Part shown: one piece after another, positions 1 to 8,678 of the stretch | How positions within the stretch are numbered: the stretch's first letter is position 1 | How the letters are laid out: each line of letters opens with the position of its first letter | NCBI GenBank assembly: GCA_964236535.1 | Contig: CAXSEF010000016.1 | Coordinates: forward strand, 1-44,741 | Length of the DNA: 44,741 bases | Direction of reading: 5' to 3' | From: CAXSEF01 sp964236535 | GTDB lineage: Bacteria; Pseudomonadota; Alphaproteobacteria; Acetobacterales; Acetobacteraceae | Translations under genes and position numbers: made by a program | The notes under the pieces: model-generated | What the model saw: the letters and a program-made list of their open reading frames with translations, nothing else | Database searches by the model: none | Told to the model about the DNA's origin: nothing

Positions 1-57
1 CTGTGAACCAGCGATCAAGCCTCTTGGGAACCTCGAATGCCGGTCGGTCCTAGGTAG

Positions 58-248
58 TACCAACCGGCCTTGAGGGTGACCGACCAGGCAAGCAAGGCCA
101 GAGGCTCTGCCTCTGGACCCCGCCAAAGGCTCGCCTTTGAAATCCATTTGCTTAAGGAGCGGGTTTACAAAGGCCTCAGGCCTTTGGCGGCCCTGGGCAG
201 AGCCCAGCGTTGCTGCGCTTGCAGGTCAATGATCGACGCCGCCGGTAT
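58..248 (-). repeat. Mosaic palindromic intergenic repeat, full copy A
   Basis: Full-length copy (about 191 bp) of the dispersed repeat family, read on the minus strand. In plus-strand order it holds the palindromes CCAGAGGC-TCT-GCCTCTGG (98-116), CCAAAGGC-TC-GCCTTTG (123-139), CAAAGGCCT-C-AGGCCTTTG (168-186) and CTGGGC-AGA-GCCCAG (193-207), then a GCAGGTCAA block near 221-229. The outer ends read TACCAA (58) and GGTAT (244-248), an imperfect terminal inverted repeat. Bases 1-57 hold nothing I recognise. The element sits just downstream of the minus-strand acetylation operon. Confidence 0.8.
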
Positions 249-282
249 CTGCTCGAAACGAAACGAGTATGGGCCGCGGTCC

Positions 283-1353
283 TCACTTCAGCAGAAGATC
301 ATCCGCCGATGCCTCGCCGCGAGCCGCCTGCGCCAGTTCCGCCATGATCTGGTCCGCGACCGGCACGCGGTAGTGGATCGGGTCCCAGTAGTTCGCCCGC
401 GCGCGGGTGATCGCGCTCAAAATCATGAAGTCGACGACCCGCACCCTGGCGATCCCCTCGACGTCCTGCAGCACCGCCTGCTTGCAGCTCGCCCATTTCT
501 GCGCCGTCACGCTGCCGGGCAGGCCCTGCTGGGCGAGGCTGTCCGGCGTGAAGAACAGCAGCTTCGCGGTCTCGGCCGGCAGCAGTCGCAGCGCCGGCGC
601 CAGCAGCCCGAGCGCCGCGTGCGGCAATGGCTCCGGCAGCGGCGGGCCTGCCGGCGGGTAGCCCCAGGCCTGGAAGATCGCGTCCACCTTCGTTGCGTCG
701 TAGGCGCTCTCCGGCGGCAGGAAATCGGTGTAGCCGTTGAGCCCGTACACTCGGCGCTTGAACCCGATCATGGTCCAGGCCTCGCTCGCGGCTTCCTGCA
801 GGGCATACAGGGTGAACATCTCGCGGTAGCCCGCCCAGCGCGAACCCGCGTACATCCAGTCCGGGAAAGGCCGGGCGTTGCGTTCCACCTCGCTGCCCAG
901 CCGGCACCAGCTGTCGTCGAGCCCGATCAGCACCATCCGCGGCGACGGGTGGGCGGCGGCGAACACCGCCAGCAGCCGGCTCTGCTCCCAGGCGGTGGCA
1001 CTGTTCATCGCGAGGTTGGCGAAGTGCCCGCCGAGGTCGCGGTCGAGCGAGTCCGGGCGCAGCAGCCGGCTGGTCGAGGTGCCGAGCACCACGGAGTCGA
1101 AGCGCGCCGCGCGTGCCAGGGCAGGAAACGTGAACCGCGCGTTGGTCGTCACCGGAACGCGGGGCAGGGGGGGCGATCCGGGCAGCGCATCCCACGGATC
1201 GACGGTGACGATGAACGCGTAGAGCACCATCCCGAGACCGAGCCCAGCCGCCACCATCCAGCGCAGGAACCGCCCCCAGTCCTGCGGGCGTGCCCCCTCC
1301 GGCAGCGTGGCCGGTCCCGCCGCGAAGCCGTCCGCGCGATGCACTCCGCTCAC
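283..1353 (-). CDS. AlgJ/AlgX-like SGNH-fold polysaccharide O-acetylation protein
   Basis: A protein of 356 residues from the GTG at 1353; an ATG at 1257 would give 324 residues, so the start is uncertain. A single hydrophobic segment (LGLGMVLYAFIVTV) near residues 37-51 is followed by a periplasmic domain. The motif LGTSTSRLL looks like the nucleophile loop of the SGNH/GDSL-like proteins that accompany MBOAT acyltransferases, and further on come IGLDDSWC and DPIHY, the latter a plausible catalytic Asp-x-x-His block. It lies 23 bp after the MBOAT stop codon in the same operon. The likely role is to receive acyl groups from the MBOAT partner in the periplasm and place them on an exopolysaccharide. 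The family assignment comes from motifs and neighbours; the glycan is unknown. Confidence 0.75.
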   Translation of the reverse strand: MSGVHRADGFAAGPATLPEGARPQDWGRFLRWMVAAGLGLGMVLYAFIVTVDPWDALPGSPPLPRVPVTTNARFTFPALARAARFDSVVLGTSTSRLLRPDSLDRDLGGHFANLAMNSATAWEQSRLLAVFAAAHPSPRMVLIGLDDSWCRLGSEVERNARPFPDWMYAGSRWAGYREMFTLYALQEAASEAWTMIGFKRRVYGLNGYTDFLPPESAYDATKVDAIFQAWGYPPAGPPLPEPLPHAALGLLAPALRLLPAETAKLLFFTPDSLAQQGLPGSVTAQKWASCKQAVLQDVEGIARVRVVDFMILSAITRARANYWDPIHYRVPVADQIMAELAQAARGEASADDLLLK

Positions 1354-1376
1354 GGCGATCCGACAATCATGGGGGC

Positions 1377-2771
1377 TCAGAAGCGGAAATAGATAAACTC
1401 GTTGGGCACCCGCCCGCCCACCAGCATGACCAGGAACACCAGCGCTGCTGCCGCCGACACCGCGATCCATCGGCTCGGCCGCAGCAGCGACAGCGCCGCC
1501 ACCTGGCTGCTCGGCCCGACCAGCGCGACCAGTAGGGCAATCGCCACGACCGCGGCGTCGACGTGCACGTGCCCGACGCCGTTCGCCCCTGCCATCGCGC
1601 GCAGCATCGAGGCCGCCACGCCGAGCCCCGGCGCGCGGAACAGCACCCAGGTCGCGACCACGAAGAGCATTGTCGCCATCCAGCCCAGTGCGCGGGGCAC
1701 GCGCACCCCGGTGCGATCCCACGCCGAGTTTGCCGCCAGCGCCACCCCGTGCAGCCCGCCCCAGAGCACGAAGCTCCAACCGGCCCCATGCCACAGCCCG
1801 CCGACCAGCATCGTCGTCACCACGTTGACCGCCTGCCGCCATGCGGCGACCCGGTTGCCGCCAAGTGGGATGTAGACGTAGTCGCGCAGGAACCGGCTCA
1901 GCGTGATGTGCCAGCGCCGCCAAAACTCGCGGATCGAGCACGCCCGGTATGGCGCGTCGAAATTGAAGGGCAGCCGCAGCCCGAACATCAGGGCAAGCCC
2001 GATCGCCATGTCGGAATAGCCGGAGAAGTCGAAGTAGATCTGCAGCGTGTAGGTGCCCGCGGCTGCCCACGCCTGCGCCAGGTTCAGCGGCGCCACCGCA
2101 GCGCGCGCGAACAGCGGATCGCACATCAACGCCAGCGTGTCGGCCAGTGCCGCCTTCTTCGCCAGCCCGACCACGAACAGCACCGCCCCGCGCGCGCATA
2201 TCTCCGCCATCCGCGGCCCGCGCGGCGTGGCGGCAAACTGCGGCACGATCTCGTTGTGCCGCACCAACGGTCCCGCGATCAGCTGCGGGAAGAACGTCAC
2301 GAACTCGGCGAAGTCGAGCAGCCCATAGACGTGCCGGTCGCCGCGCCGCAGGTCGATCAGGTACGACAGCTTCTGGAATACGAAGAAGCTGATGCCCAGC
2401 GGCAGCACCACTCCCAACGGGACATGCGTCACACCCTCCAGCCAGTCGAGATTCGCGCCCGCGAAATCTGCATACTTGAACCAGCCCAGCGCCGCGAGAT
2501 TGAGCACGATGCCCCCGTCCAGCAGCCACCGCGCCGGTGCTACCCCCCGCGCCGGCTCCGGCCAGCGCGCCCACGCCTGCACCAGCCCCCAGTTCGCCAG
2601 GCTCAGCCCGACCAGCAGCAGCGTATAGCGCCCGCTCCACGCCGCGTAGAACAGCAGCGACGCCGCGACCAGGACCGCCTGGCGCAGCCGGCGGCTGCCG
2701 GCGACTGCGTGGAACACCAGCAGCACCGGCGGCAGGAAGCCCAGCAGGAACAGCTGCGTGCTGAACAGCAT
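1377..2771 (-). CDS. MBOAT family O-acyltransferase (AlgI/DltB-like)
   Basis: An integral membrane protein of 464 residues, typical for AlgI-type members, with about ten hydrophobic segments beginning at the N-terminus (STQLFLLGFLPPVLLVF). The family signature is clear: FWRRWHITLSRFLRDYVYIP, then LGGNR, and the invariant histidine in GGLWHGAGWSFVLWG. Such proteins carry acyl groups, usually acetyl, across the inner membrane to a periplasmic acceptor. The ATG at 2771 is only 3 bp after the stop of the upstream TauE/SafE gene, and the AlgJ/X-like gene follows, so the three genes form one transcription unit. This suggests acetylation of a secreted polysaccharide; alginate itself is not implied because no alginate genes are nearby. 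Confidence 0.93.
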   Translation of the reverse strand: MLFSTQLFLLGFLPPVLLVFHAVAGSRRLRQAVLVAASLLFYAAWSGRYTLLLVGLSLANWGLVQAWARWPEPARGVAPARWLLDGGIVLNLAALGWFKYADFAGANLDWLEGVTHVPLGVVLPLGISFFVFQKLSYLIDLRRGDRHVYGLLDFAEFVTFFPQLIAGPLVRHNEIVPQFAATPRGPRMAEICARGAVLFVVGLAKKAALADTLALMCDPLFARAAVAPLNLAQAWAAAGTYTLQIYFDFSGYSDMAIGLALMFGLRLPFNFDAPYRACSIREFWRRWHITLSRFLRDYVYIPLGGNRVAAWRQAVNVVTTMLVGGLWHGAGWSFVLWGGLHGVALAANSAWDRTGVRVPRALGWMATMLFVVATWVLFRAPGLGVAASMLRAMAGANGVGHVHVDAAVVAIALLVALVGPSSQVAALSLLRPSRWIAVSAAAALVFLVMLVGGRVPNEFIYFRF

Positions 2772-2774
2772 CGC

Positions 2775-3538
2775 TCAGCGCGCCTGCACGAACAGCGCAA
2801 TCGTGAGCGCAACGCCGATCAGCACCACGCAGGCCCGCATCGCCCGCTCGTTAGCCCGCAACAGCAGCCACGCGCCCGCCTGCCCGCCGATGATCGCGCC
2901 CACAGCGATTACCGCCGCCGGTCCCCATTGCACCGCCGGCGAGAACACGAATATCGCCATCGCCGAGGCGTTCATGACTTCGGCCAGCACGTTCTTCGTC
3001 GCCCCGCCTGGCGCGTCGGCAGCCCCGCGAGCGTCAGCACCGCAAGCATCAGGAAGCCGATGCCGCCGCCGAAATAGCCGCCAAAGACCGCGATTGCGAA
3101 CTGCGCCACCCTGGTTGCCCACGGCCGCATCGGACGTCGCCCTGTCGCCATGCCGTCCGCCTGCACCGTGGCCGCCGGCCGGCCGAAGCCGCCCCACGCG
3201 AACACCACCGTTGCGAACAGCACCAGCCATGGCACCAGGGCGGCAAAGAAGCTCGCAGGCGTGGCCAGCAGCAGCGGCGCGCCGGCCGCTCCGCCCACCA
3301 GGCTGATCGCCACCAGCGCCCGGAACGACAGCGACGCTGCCGCTGACATGCTGCGCCGCCCGGCCCACCCCGTCGTCAGCTGCCCGGGGAACAGCGCGAT
3401 CGTCGACGTGATGTTGGCCGCGCGCGCGTCCATGCCAAGCGGCAGCAGCGCCGGGAAGGTGATGAACGAACCGCCACCCGCCAGCGCGTTCTGGGTCCCG
3501 GCCCAGAGGGCGGCGAGGAAGGGAAGTAGCATCGTCAC
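2775..3538 (-). pseudogene. TauE/SafE-family permease with a frameshift
   Basis: The first part (from the ATG at 3538) reads as a normal TauE/SafE (DUF81) membrane permease, with GTQNALAGGGSFITFPALL at the start and FGGYFGGGIGFLMLAVL after the mid-loop. The frame breaks near 3002-3010, just after LAGLPTRQAG. The family-typical continuation ATKNVLAEVMNASAMAIFVF and the final helices are found one frame over, ending at 2775. One missing base in the GCGGGGCGACG stretch explains it. Members export sulfite, sulfoacetate or other small anions. Either the gene is broken or this is a sequencing error in a GC-rich run; the rest of both halves is well preserved. It is first in the operon with the MBOAT gene. 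Confidence 0.8.
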
Positions 3539-3670
3539 GAGGCCACCTTGCCCCCGCGGGACAGAAAGGCAAGGGAAGGCTGGGCGAGGCCGCCGGCCAA
3601 GAACCCGGCGCCTTGAAGAAGCCGCCGCGTGGCCGCGTGGCTTGCCTTGTCTGCGTGGGTCTGGAGCCTC

Positions 3671-3862
3671 ATACCAGCGGACCCAGTTATTGACCTGTAA
3701 GCAAGCAAAGGCTGGGCTCTGCCCAGACCCGCCAGAGGCCAGGGGCCTTTGGAAAGGCTTTTCTTAAGCAGATGGACTCCACAGGCTTGGCTTTTGGCGG
3801 CGTCCAGAGCAGCGCCTCTGGCCTTGCTTGCCTGACCGGTCATGCTCAAGGCCTGTTGGTAT
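3671..3862 (+). repeat. Mosaic palindromic intergenic repeat, full copy B
   Basis: Full 192-bp copy on the plus strand and the best reference for the family. It starts ATACCAGCGG, then has TTGACCTG, the hairpin CTGGGC-TCT-GCCCAG, a CCAGAGGCCAGGGGCCTTTGG arm, a TTAAGCA linker, CTTGGCTTTTGGCGG, CCAGAG-CAGCG-CCTCTGG, CTTGCTTGCCTGACCGGTCA, and ends CTGTTGGTAT. The rest of the 455-bp stretch 3539-3994, between the divergent TauE and TPR-glycosyltransferase genes, shows no gene; the promoters of both must lie in or around the element. Confidence 0.85.
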
Positions 3863-3994
3863 CGAGCATCAGCGGGCCCTGGGCAGAGCCCCGGCCTTCC
3901 TCGCGATCGAGTCCCGGAACCCGGCCGCGCTGTGGCCCCTTGCGTCGGTTGCAGAGGCCCTGACACATTCGCGCACGTTCCGTGGGAGAGCACG

Positions 3995-5419
3995 ATGAGC
4001 CAGACGACCGCGGAGACCCCCGAGCAGGCCCTTGCCCGCGCCGTGCAGGCCGGCACCGCCGGCCGCCCGTCCGAGGCGCGCGGCATCTGCCAGGACGTGC
4101 TGGTTGCGCACCCCGAGCACCCGGCGGCGCTTGCCCTGCTCGGCAGCCTTGCCGGTCGGGCCGGGCAGATGGACGAGGCGATCTCGCTGCTGGAGCGCGC
4201 GGTCGCCCGGCTTGCCGAGGTCTCGAGCTGGCACGCCAACCTGTGCTCGCTCTACCGCGCCACCAACCGCCTCGACGACGCGCTTCGCGCCGGCCAGGAG
4301 GCGGTGCGCCTTGCCCCCGACAACGCCCCGCATCGGGTCGACCTCGGCCTCGTCCATCTCACCCGCTCGGAGAACCAGGCCGCTCTCGCCTGCTTCATCG
4401 CCGCCCTCGGCCGCGACGCAGAGAATCCCAACGCGCACATGGCGCTGGGCGAGCTGCTGCTGTCGCTGGGCGAGTTCCGCGCCGGCTGGATGGAGTACGA
4501 GTGGCGCAACAAGCTCGATCAGGCCAAGGGCACCCTGCCGAAGATGTCCGCCGCTGCCTGGAACGGCATGCGCATGCCGGGGGCACGCCTGCTGCTGGTC
4601 GCCGACCAGGGCTTCGGCGACATGATGCAGTTCGCCCGCTACATCCCCCGCGTCGTCGAGCGCGTGGGCGAGGTCGTCGTCGGCTGGGGGCCCGAGGTCG
4701 TGGCCCTGCTTTCCGGCGTGCCCGGCGTCGCCGCCAGCTACGTCCGCTTCTCCGATATCCCGCCGCACGAGGCATACTGCCTGATGTCCTCGCTGCCGGG
4801 CCTGTTCGCGACCGAGCTCGACACCATCCCCTGGACCGGGCCGTACCTTTACGCCGACCCCGGCAAGCGCGCCGAGTGGGCCGCGCGTCTCGGCCCGCGC
4901 GACGGGCGCTGCCGGGTGGGTCTCGCCTGGGCCGGGCGCCCGACCCACCCCAACAACGCGCGGCGCTCGGTGCAGCTCGACGAGCTGGCCCCGATCCTTG
5001 CGACCGGCGGCATCGAATTTCTCACCGTGCAGAAGCCGGTCGCCGAGGCCGACCAGGTGCTGCTGCGTCGCTGGCCGCAGGTGCGCGACGCCTCCGCCGC
5101 ACTGGCCGACTTCGCCGAGACCGCGGCCCTGCTGATGAACCTCGACCTGGTGATCAGCGTCGACACTTCGGTGGTGCATCTTGCCGGCGCGCTCGGCGTG
5201 CCGTGCTGGGTTCTGCTGCCGCGGCCGGCCGATTGGCGCTGGCTGCACGGCCGCACCGACTCGCCCTGGTATCCCTCGGTGCGGCTGTTCCGCCAGGAAC
5301 GCCCGCAGGACTGGGCGCGTGTGGTCGAGGCGCTGGCGGCGGCCCTGGCGCGGCTCGCGGCAGGCCACGGCGCGACGGCCCGGCTTGAGCCGCCCCAGCG
5401 GCAGCGCACCGACGCGTGA
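3995..5419 (+). CDS. TPR-repeat protein with a C-terminal GT9-like glycosyltransferase domain
   Basis: 474 residues from the ATG at 3995, with GGGAGAG about 7 bases upstream. Residues 1 to about 170 are tetratricopeptide repeats (for example PEHPAALALLGSLAGRAGQM and NAHMALGELLLSLGEFRAGW). The second half is the GT-B-like domain often annotated as ADP-heptose:LPS heptosyltransferase-like: LLLVADQGFGDMMQFARYIP, VGLAWAGRPTHPNNARRS, and VISVDTSVVHLAGALGVP, the usual nucleotide-sugar site, followed by WRWLHGRTDSPWYPSVRLF. Proteins of this design are abundant in alphaproteobacteria and are thought to glycosylate proteins or surface polysaccharide; the substrate cannot be read from sequence. It is transcribed alone. 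Confidence 0.88.
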   Translation: MSQTTAETPEQALARAVQAGTAGRPSEARGICQDVLVAHPEHPAALALLGSLAGRAGQMDEAISLLERAVARLAEVSSWHANLCSLYRATNRLDDALRAGQEAVRLAPDNAPHRVDLGLVHLTRSENQAALACFIAALGRDAENPNAHMALGELLLSLGEFRAGWMEYEWRNKLDQAKGTLPKMSAAAWNGMRMPGARLLLVADQGFGDMMQFARYIPRVVERVGEVVVGWGPEVVALLSGVPGVAASYVRFSDIPPHEAYCLMSSLPGLFATELDTIPWTGPYLYADPGKRAEWAARLGPRDGRCRVGLAWAGRPTHPNNARRSVQLDELAPILATGGIEFLTVQKPVAEADQVLLRRWPQVRDASAALADFAETAALLMNLDLVISVDTSVVHLAGALGVPCWVLLPRPADWRWLHGRTDSPWYPSVRLFRQERPQDWARVVEALAAALARLAAGHGATARLEPPQRQRTDA

Positions 5420-5422
5420 TGG

Positions 5423-5552
5423 AGGCAGAAGGCTGGGCGTTGCCCAGACCATCCAAACGCGAAGCCCTTTGGAGACCCCTTTCCTCAAGAGCAAGCATTC
5501 TCGAGCCTGCCTTGAGCTGAGGCCAGACGGCGGCGCCTCCGGCCTAGCCTGC
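5423..5552 (+). repeat. Mosaic palindromic intergenic repeat, partial copy E
   Basis: Degenerate plus-strand copy starting just after the stop of the TPR-glycosyltransferase. CTGGGCGTTGCCCAG (5433-5447), CCCTTTGGAGACCCCTTTCC, CTCAAGAGCAAGCATTCTCG and the GGCCAGACGGCGGCGCCTCC arm match the order of modules in copy B. It fills the gap between two convergent genes, where it could form transcript hairpins. Confidence 0.65.
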
Positions 5553-5578
5553 TTCCGGCAAGTCGGCCGGCATGACGT

Positions 5579-6400
5579 CTACCTGCGCAGCTCCATCTGG
5601 ATCGGCCCGTCGCGCCGACCATGGGTGAACTGGTCGACCATCGGGTTGCCGCTGGTCAGCAGCTGTTGCGCCTCGCCCTCCCAGACGATCCGGCCGCCGA
5701 ACAGCATCGCAGCGCGGTCGCCGATCCGGGTGGCGCTCGCCATGTCGTGGGTGATCGCGATCGCGGTCGAGCCGAGCCGGCGCACGCAATCGATGATCAG
5801 CCCGTCGATCACCGCGCCCATGATCGGGTCGAGCCCGGTGGTCGGCTCGTCGAAGAACAGGATGTCAGGCTGTGCCGCGATCGCGCGCGCCAGCCCCACC
5901 CTCTTCTGCATGCCGCCTGACAGTTCGGCCGGCGACAGCGAGCCCACCGACGGCGACAGCCCGACCTGCGCCAGGATCTCCCCGGCCCGCATGCGCGCCG
6001 CCTTGCGGCCGATCCGCCTGCCGCCGCGCCCGGCGGCAAGCAACGCGAACGCCACGTTCTCCCAGACCGGGAGGCTGTCGAACAGCGCCGCATTCTGGAA
6101 CAGCATGCCGATGCGCGCTCGCGCCGCCTCGCGCTCGCGCGGGACCATGCGCACGATGTCATGTCCGTCGATCTCGATGCTGCCCTCGTCCGGCTCGACG
6201 AGGCCGAGCACCGACTTGATCAGCACCGACTTGCCCGAGCCGGAGCCGCCGATCACCACCATCGAGGTCCCGGGCATCACGTCGAGGTCGATCCCGTCAA
6301 GCACCTGCTTGCTGCCGAACCGCTTGCGCAGGCCCCGGATGCGTATCTTGGGCACGCCGGCGCCCAGCGTGTCCCACCCGGCTCCGCTTGCGCCGCTCAC
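5579..6400 (-). CDS. mlaF: ABC transporter ATP-binding protein, MlaF-like
   Basis: 273 residues. Walker A is VVIGGSGSGKSVLIKSVLGL, the signature is AELSGGMQKRVGLARAIA, Walker B is PDILFFDEPTTGLDPIMGAV, and the switch histidine is in AIAITHDMASA. The MQKR variant of the signature and the PIMGAVIDGLI stretch are typical of MlaF, the ATPase of the phospholipid transporter that maintains outer-membrane lipid asymmetry. It starts 21 bp after the MlaE permease stop in the same operon. No mlaD (MCE-domain) gene follows, since the next gene is convergent, so the substrate-binding subunit must be elsewhere. Specificity for phospholipids is from family knowledge. Confidence 0.9.
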   Translation of the reverse strand: MSGASGAGWDTLGAGVPKIRIRGLRKRFGSKQVLDGIDLDVMPGTSMVVIGGSGSGKSVLIKSVLGLVEPDEGSIEIDGHDIVRMVPREREAARARIGMLFQNAALFDSLPVWENVAFALLAAGRGGRRIGRKAARMRAGEILAQVGLSPSVGSLSPAELSGGMQKRVGLARAIAAQPDILFFDEPTTGLDPIMGAVIDGLIIDCVRRLGSTAIAITHDMASATRIGDRAAMLFGGRIVWEGEAQQLLTSGNPMVDQFTHGRRDGPIQMELRR

Positions 6401-6421
6401 CGCATGCGCCGCGCGCGGCCG

Positions 6422-7357
6422 CTAGCGCGCAAAGAACAGCTCGGTGAGCACGTAGTCGAAGGCGAGGATCAGGATCGAGGCCGACACCACCGCCGACGTC
6501 GTCGCCGAGCCCACGCCCTCCGCTCCGCCGCGGCTGTTGTAGCCGTGGTAGCAGCCCATCAGCGCGATCAGGAAGCCGAACACCGCTGCCTTGGCCAACC
6601 CCACCACGACGTCGCTGGTGGTCATGAACGACACCGTCGAGTGCACGAACACCCGCGGGTTGAAGCCGAGCTTGACGGTCGCGATCAGGAAGCCACCCAG
6701 CACGCCGATCACGTCCGCCACCAGCACCAGCAGTGGCAGCGCGACCGTCGCCGCCAGCAGCCTTGGTGCCACCAGGTACTTCATCGGGTTGGTCGACAGC
6801 GTGCCCAGCGCGTCGATCTGGTCGGTCACCCGCATGGTGCCGAGCTCCGCCGCCATCGCCGCGCCCACCCGGCCTGCCACCATCAGCCCGCCCAGCACCG
6901 GCGCCAGTTCGCGCACCACCGACAGCACGACGATGCTGGCGATTGCGCTCTCGGCGCCGAAGCGGGCAAAGCCGGTGTAGGACTGCAGCGCGATCACCAT
7001 GCCGGCGAACACCGCCGTCAGTGCCACCACCGGCAGGCTGAAATAGGCGAATTCGACAAAGGCGCGCAGGGCGATCCGGCCATAGAACGGCGGCCGCACC
7101 AAGTGCGACACGCCCACCACCGCGAACAGCGCGATGCGTCCGGCCTGCGCGCAGAGTGCAAGCATCCCGCGCCCGAGTGCCGCCACCACATCGAGCGCCA
7201 GACCGCCCGGATCGCGCGGCGCTCCGGAATGCGCCGGCGCGTCCGGCCGCGCTGCGGCAGAGTCCGTGCTCAACGCATCGGCACGGGTCGCGTGCAGCCG
7301 CGCCGTGCCGGGGAACGCCGGTGCGGACCCGACCGGTTGAGGTTCTGCAGGAATCAA
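6422..7357 (-). CDS. mlaE: MlaE-family ABC transporter permease
   Basis: 311 residues from a TTG at 7357 that overlaps the alr stop codon (TTGA). The first 60 or so residues are a low-complexity Ala/Pro extension, so the true start may be further in; no ATG occurs before the ATG of MLALCAQAGRI. The conserved MlaE core is clear: FVEFAYFSLPVVALTAVFAG, RELAPVLGGLMVAGRVGAAM, AAELGTMRVTDQIDAL, NPMKYLVAPRLLA and GCYHGYNSRGGAEGVG. It forms the membrane channel for MlaF. Overlap with alr shows co-transcription and probably translational coupling. Confidence 0.9.
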   Translation of the reverse strand: MIPAEPQPVGSAPAFPGTARLHATRADALSTDSAAARPDAPAHSGAPRDPGGLALDVVAALGRGMLALCAQAGRIALFAVVGVSHLVRPPFYGRIALRAFVEFAYFSLPVVALTAVFAGMVIALQSYTGFARFGAESAIASIVVLSVVRELAPVLGGLMVAGRVGAAMAAELGTMRVTDQIDALGTLSTNPMKYLVAPRLLAATVALPLLVLVADVIGVLGGFLIATVKLGFNPRVFVHSTVSFMTTSDVVVGLAKAAVFGFLIALMGCYHGYNSRGGAEGVGSATTSAVVSASILILAFDYVLTELFFAR

Positions 7358-8535
7358 AGGCCCACGTACTCCCGCTGGTAGCGCCGACCGAGCGAGGTCA
7401 GGATCTCGTAGGCGTTGGTCCCGGCGCGCGACGCCACCTCGTCCGGCGACAGGTCCGGGCCGATCAGCTCCAGCCAGCTTCCGGGCCGGACCTCCGGGTG
7501 GTCGGTGATGTCGTACGTGGTCAGGTCCATGGACACACGCCCTACCAGCGGGACGGGCTTGCCGTCAAAGCTGGCCCGCCCGGTGTTGCACAGCGCGCGG
7601 GGCAGCCCGTCCGCATAGCCCACTCCGACGGTGGCGATCACGCTGTCGCGGCCCGCGGTCCAGGCCCCGCTGTAGCCCACCGTGCCGCCCTCGGCGACCC
7701 GGCGCAGCGTCAGCACCTGCGCCGACAGCCGCAGGACCGGGCGCATCGGATTTGGCTGCCCCGGCACCGGGTTGATGCCGTACAGCGCTGCTCCGGGCCG
7801 GGCGAGATCGGAGGCGAACGTCGGGCCGAGGAACACTCCCGACGAGTTGGCGACCGAGCGCGGCAGCCGCGCGCCCAGCACTGCGTCCAGGCGGTCGCAC
7901 GCGTCGGCAAAGCCCAGACGCTGCGTCGCGTTCAGCGGATGTCCCGGCGTGTCCGCCGCCGACAGATGGGTCATCACGTAGCGCAGCCGCACGCCGTCCA
8001 GCAGCCTCGGACATGCGACCAGAGCCGCGAACTCCTCAGCGTCTAGCCCCAGTCGGTTCATCCCGGTATCGACGTGCAGCATTGCGTCGAGCGCCCGGCC
8101 AAGCCGACGCGCCTCGGCCGTCCACGCCGCGATCTCGCGCAGGGTGCCGAGTGCCGGCAGCAGGTCGTGCTCGGCATAATGGCTTGCCTCGCCGGGCCAC
8201 AACCCGTTCAGCACGCCGATCATCGCACCCGGCAGCAGCGGCCGGATCGCCAGCGCCTCCTGCGGGTGGGCGGTGAAGAAGTGCCGGCAGCCCTCCGCCA
8301 GCAGGCGCGGTCCGATCCGCGCCGCACCCAGCCCGTAGCCGTCGGCCTTGAGCACGCCCGCGACGTCGCCACCATGACGCGCGCGCAACCGGTGCCAGTT
8401 GCAGGCGATGGCGTCGAGGTCAATGGCGAGGCGGGTCGTGGCGGTCGTGTTACCCTCGGCGTCGGTCGGCCTGATCCGCGGCGGGGCGGCCGGTTGCCCC
8501 GAGATGTCGCACAGCCAGGCAGGGGCTCCAAGCAC
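7354..8535 (-). CDS. alr: Alanine racemase
   Basis: About 393 residues if the GTG at 8535 is used; there is no ATG close to the conserved N-terminus, and the GTG at 8547 is an alternative. The PLP-lysine motif is VAGVLKADGYGLGA, near the start of the core RLAIDLDAIACNW. Later come HVDTGMNRLG, VMTHLSAADTPGHPLN, RPGAALYGINP (the second PLP-contact region), VGYSGAWTA, and GRVSMDLTTYDIT, where the tyrosine-loop region lies. It makes D-alanine for peptidoglycan in the cytoplasm. It leads an operon with mlaE and mlaF. The region just before the start contains a 16-bp tandem repeat, which makes start choice harder. Confidence 0.93.
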   Translation of the reverse strand: MLGAPAWLCDISGQPAAPPRIRPTDAEGNTTATTRLAIDLDAIACNWHRLRARHGGDVAGVLKADGYGLGAARIGPRLLAEGCRHFFTAHPQEALAIRPLLPGAMIGVLNGLWPGEASHYAEHDLLPALGTLREIAAWTAEARRLGRALDAMLHVDTGMNRLGLDAEEFAALVACPRLLDGVRLRYVMTHLSAADTPGHPLNATQRLGFADACDRLDAVLGARLPRSVANSSGVFLGPTFASDLARPGAALYGINPVPGQPNPMRPVLRLSAQVLTLRRVAEGGTVGYSGAWTAGRDSVIATVGVGYADGLPRALCNTGRASFDGKPVPLVGRVSMDLTTYDITDHPEVRPGSWLELIGPDLSPDEVASRAGTNAYEILTSLGRRYQREYVGL

Positions 8536-8550
8536 ACGGCATGCCACCGG

Positions 8551-8614
8551 CCCCGCCTTGCATCCGCCCCGCCTTGCATCCGCCCCGTCTTGCATCCGCC
8601 CCGCCTTGCATCCG
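8551..8614. repeat. Tandem repeat, four 16-bp units
   Basis: Four head-to-tail copies of CCCCGCCTTGCATCCG at 8551-8566, 8567-8582, 8583-8598 and 8599-8614; the third has one substitution (CCCCGTCTTGCATCCG). It lies in the 143-bp gap between the divergent alr and esterase genes and ends 64 bp before the esterase ATG. It may carry regulatory sites or be a slippage-prone minisatellite. Confidence 0.9.
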
Positions 8615-8678
8615 CCTGGCGCGTCGATCGCCCTGTCGTCGTGCGGACCCGGAGCCCGGTCTGCGGCGTTGCAGGCGG

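Noticed and set aside
8551..8614. Possible CRISPR array
   Set aside because: The 16-bp units are directly adjacent without spacers, and no cas genes are nearby.
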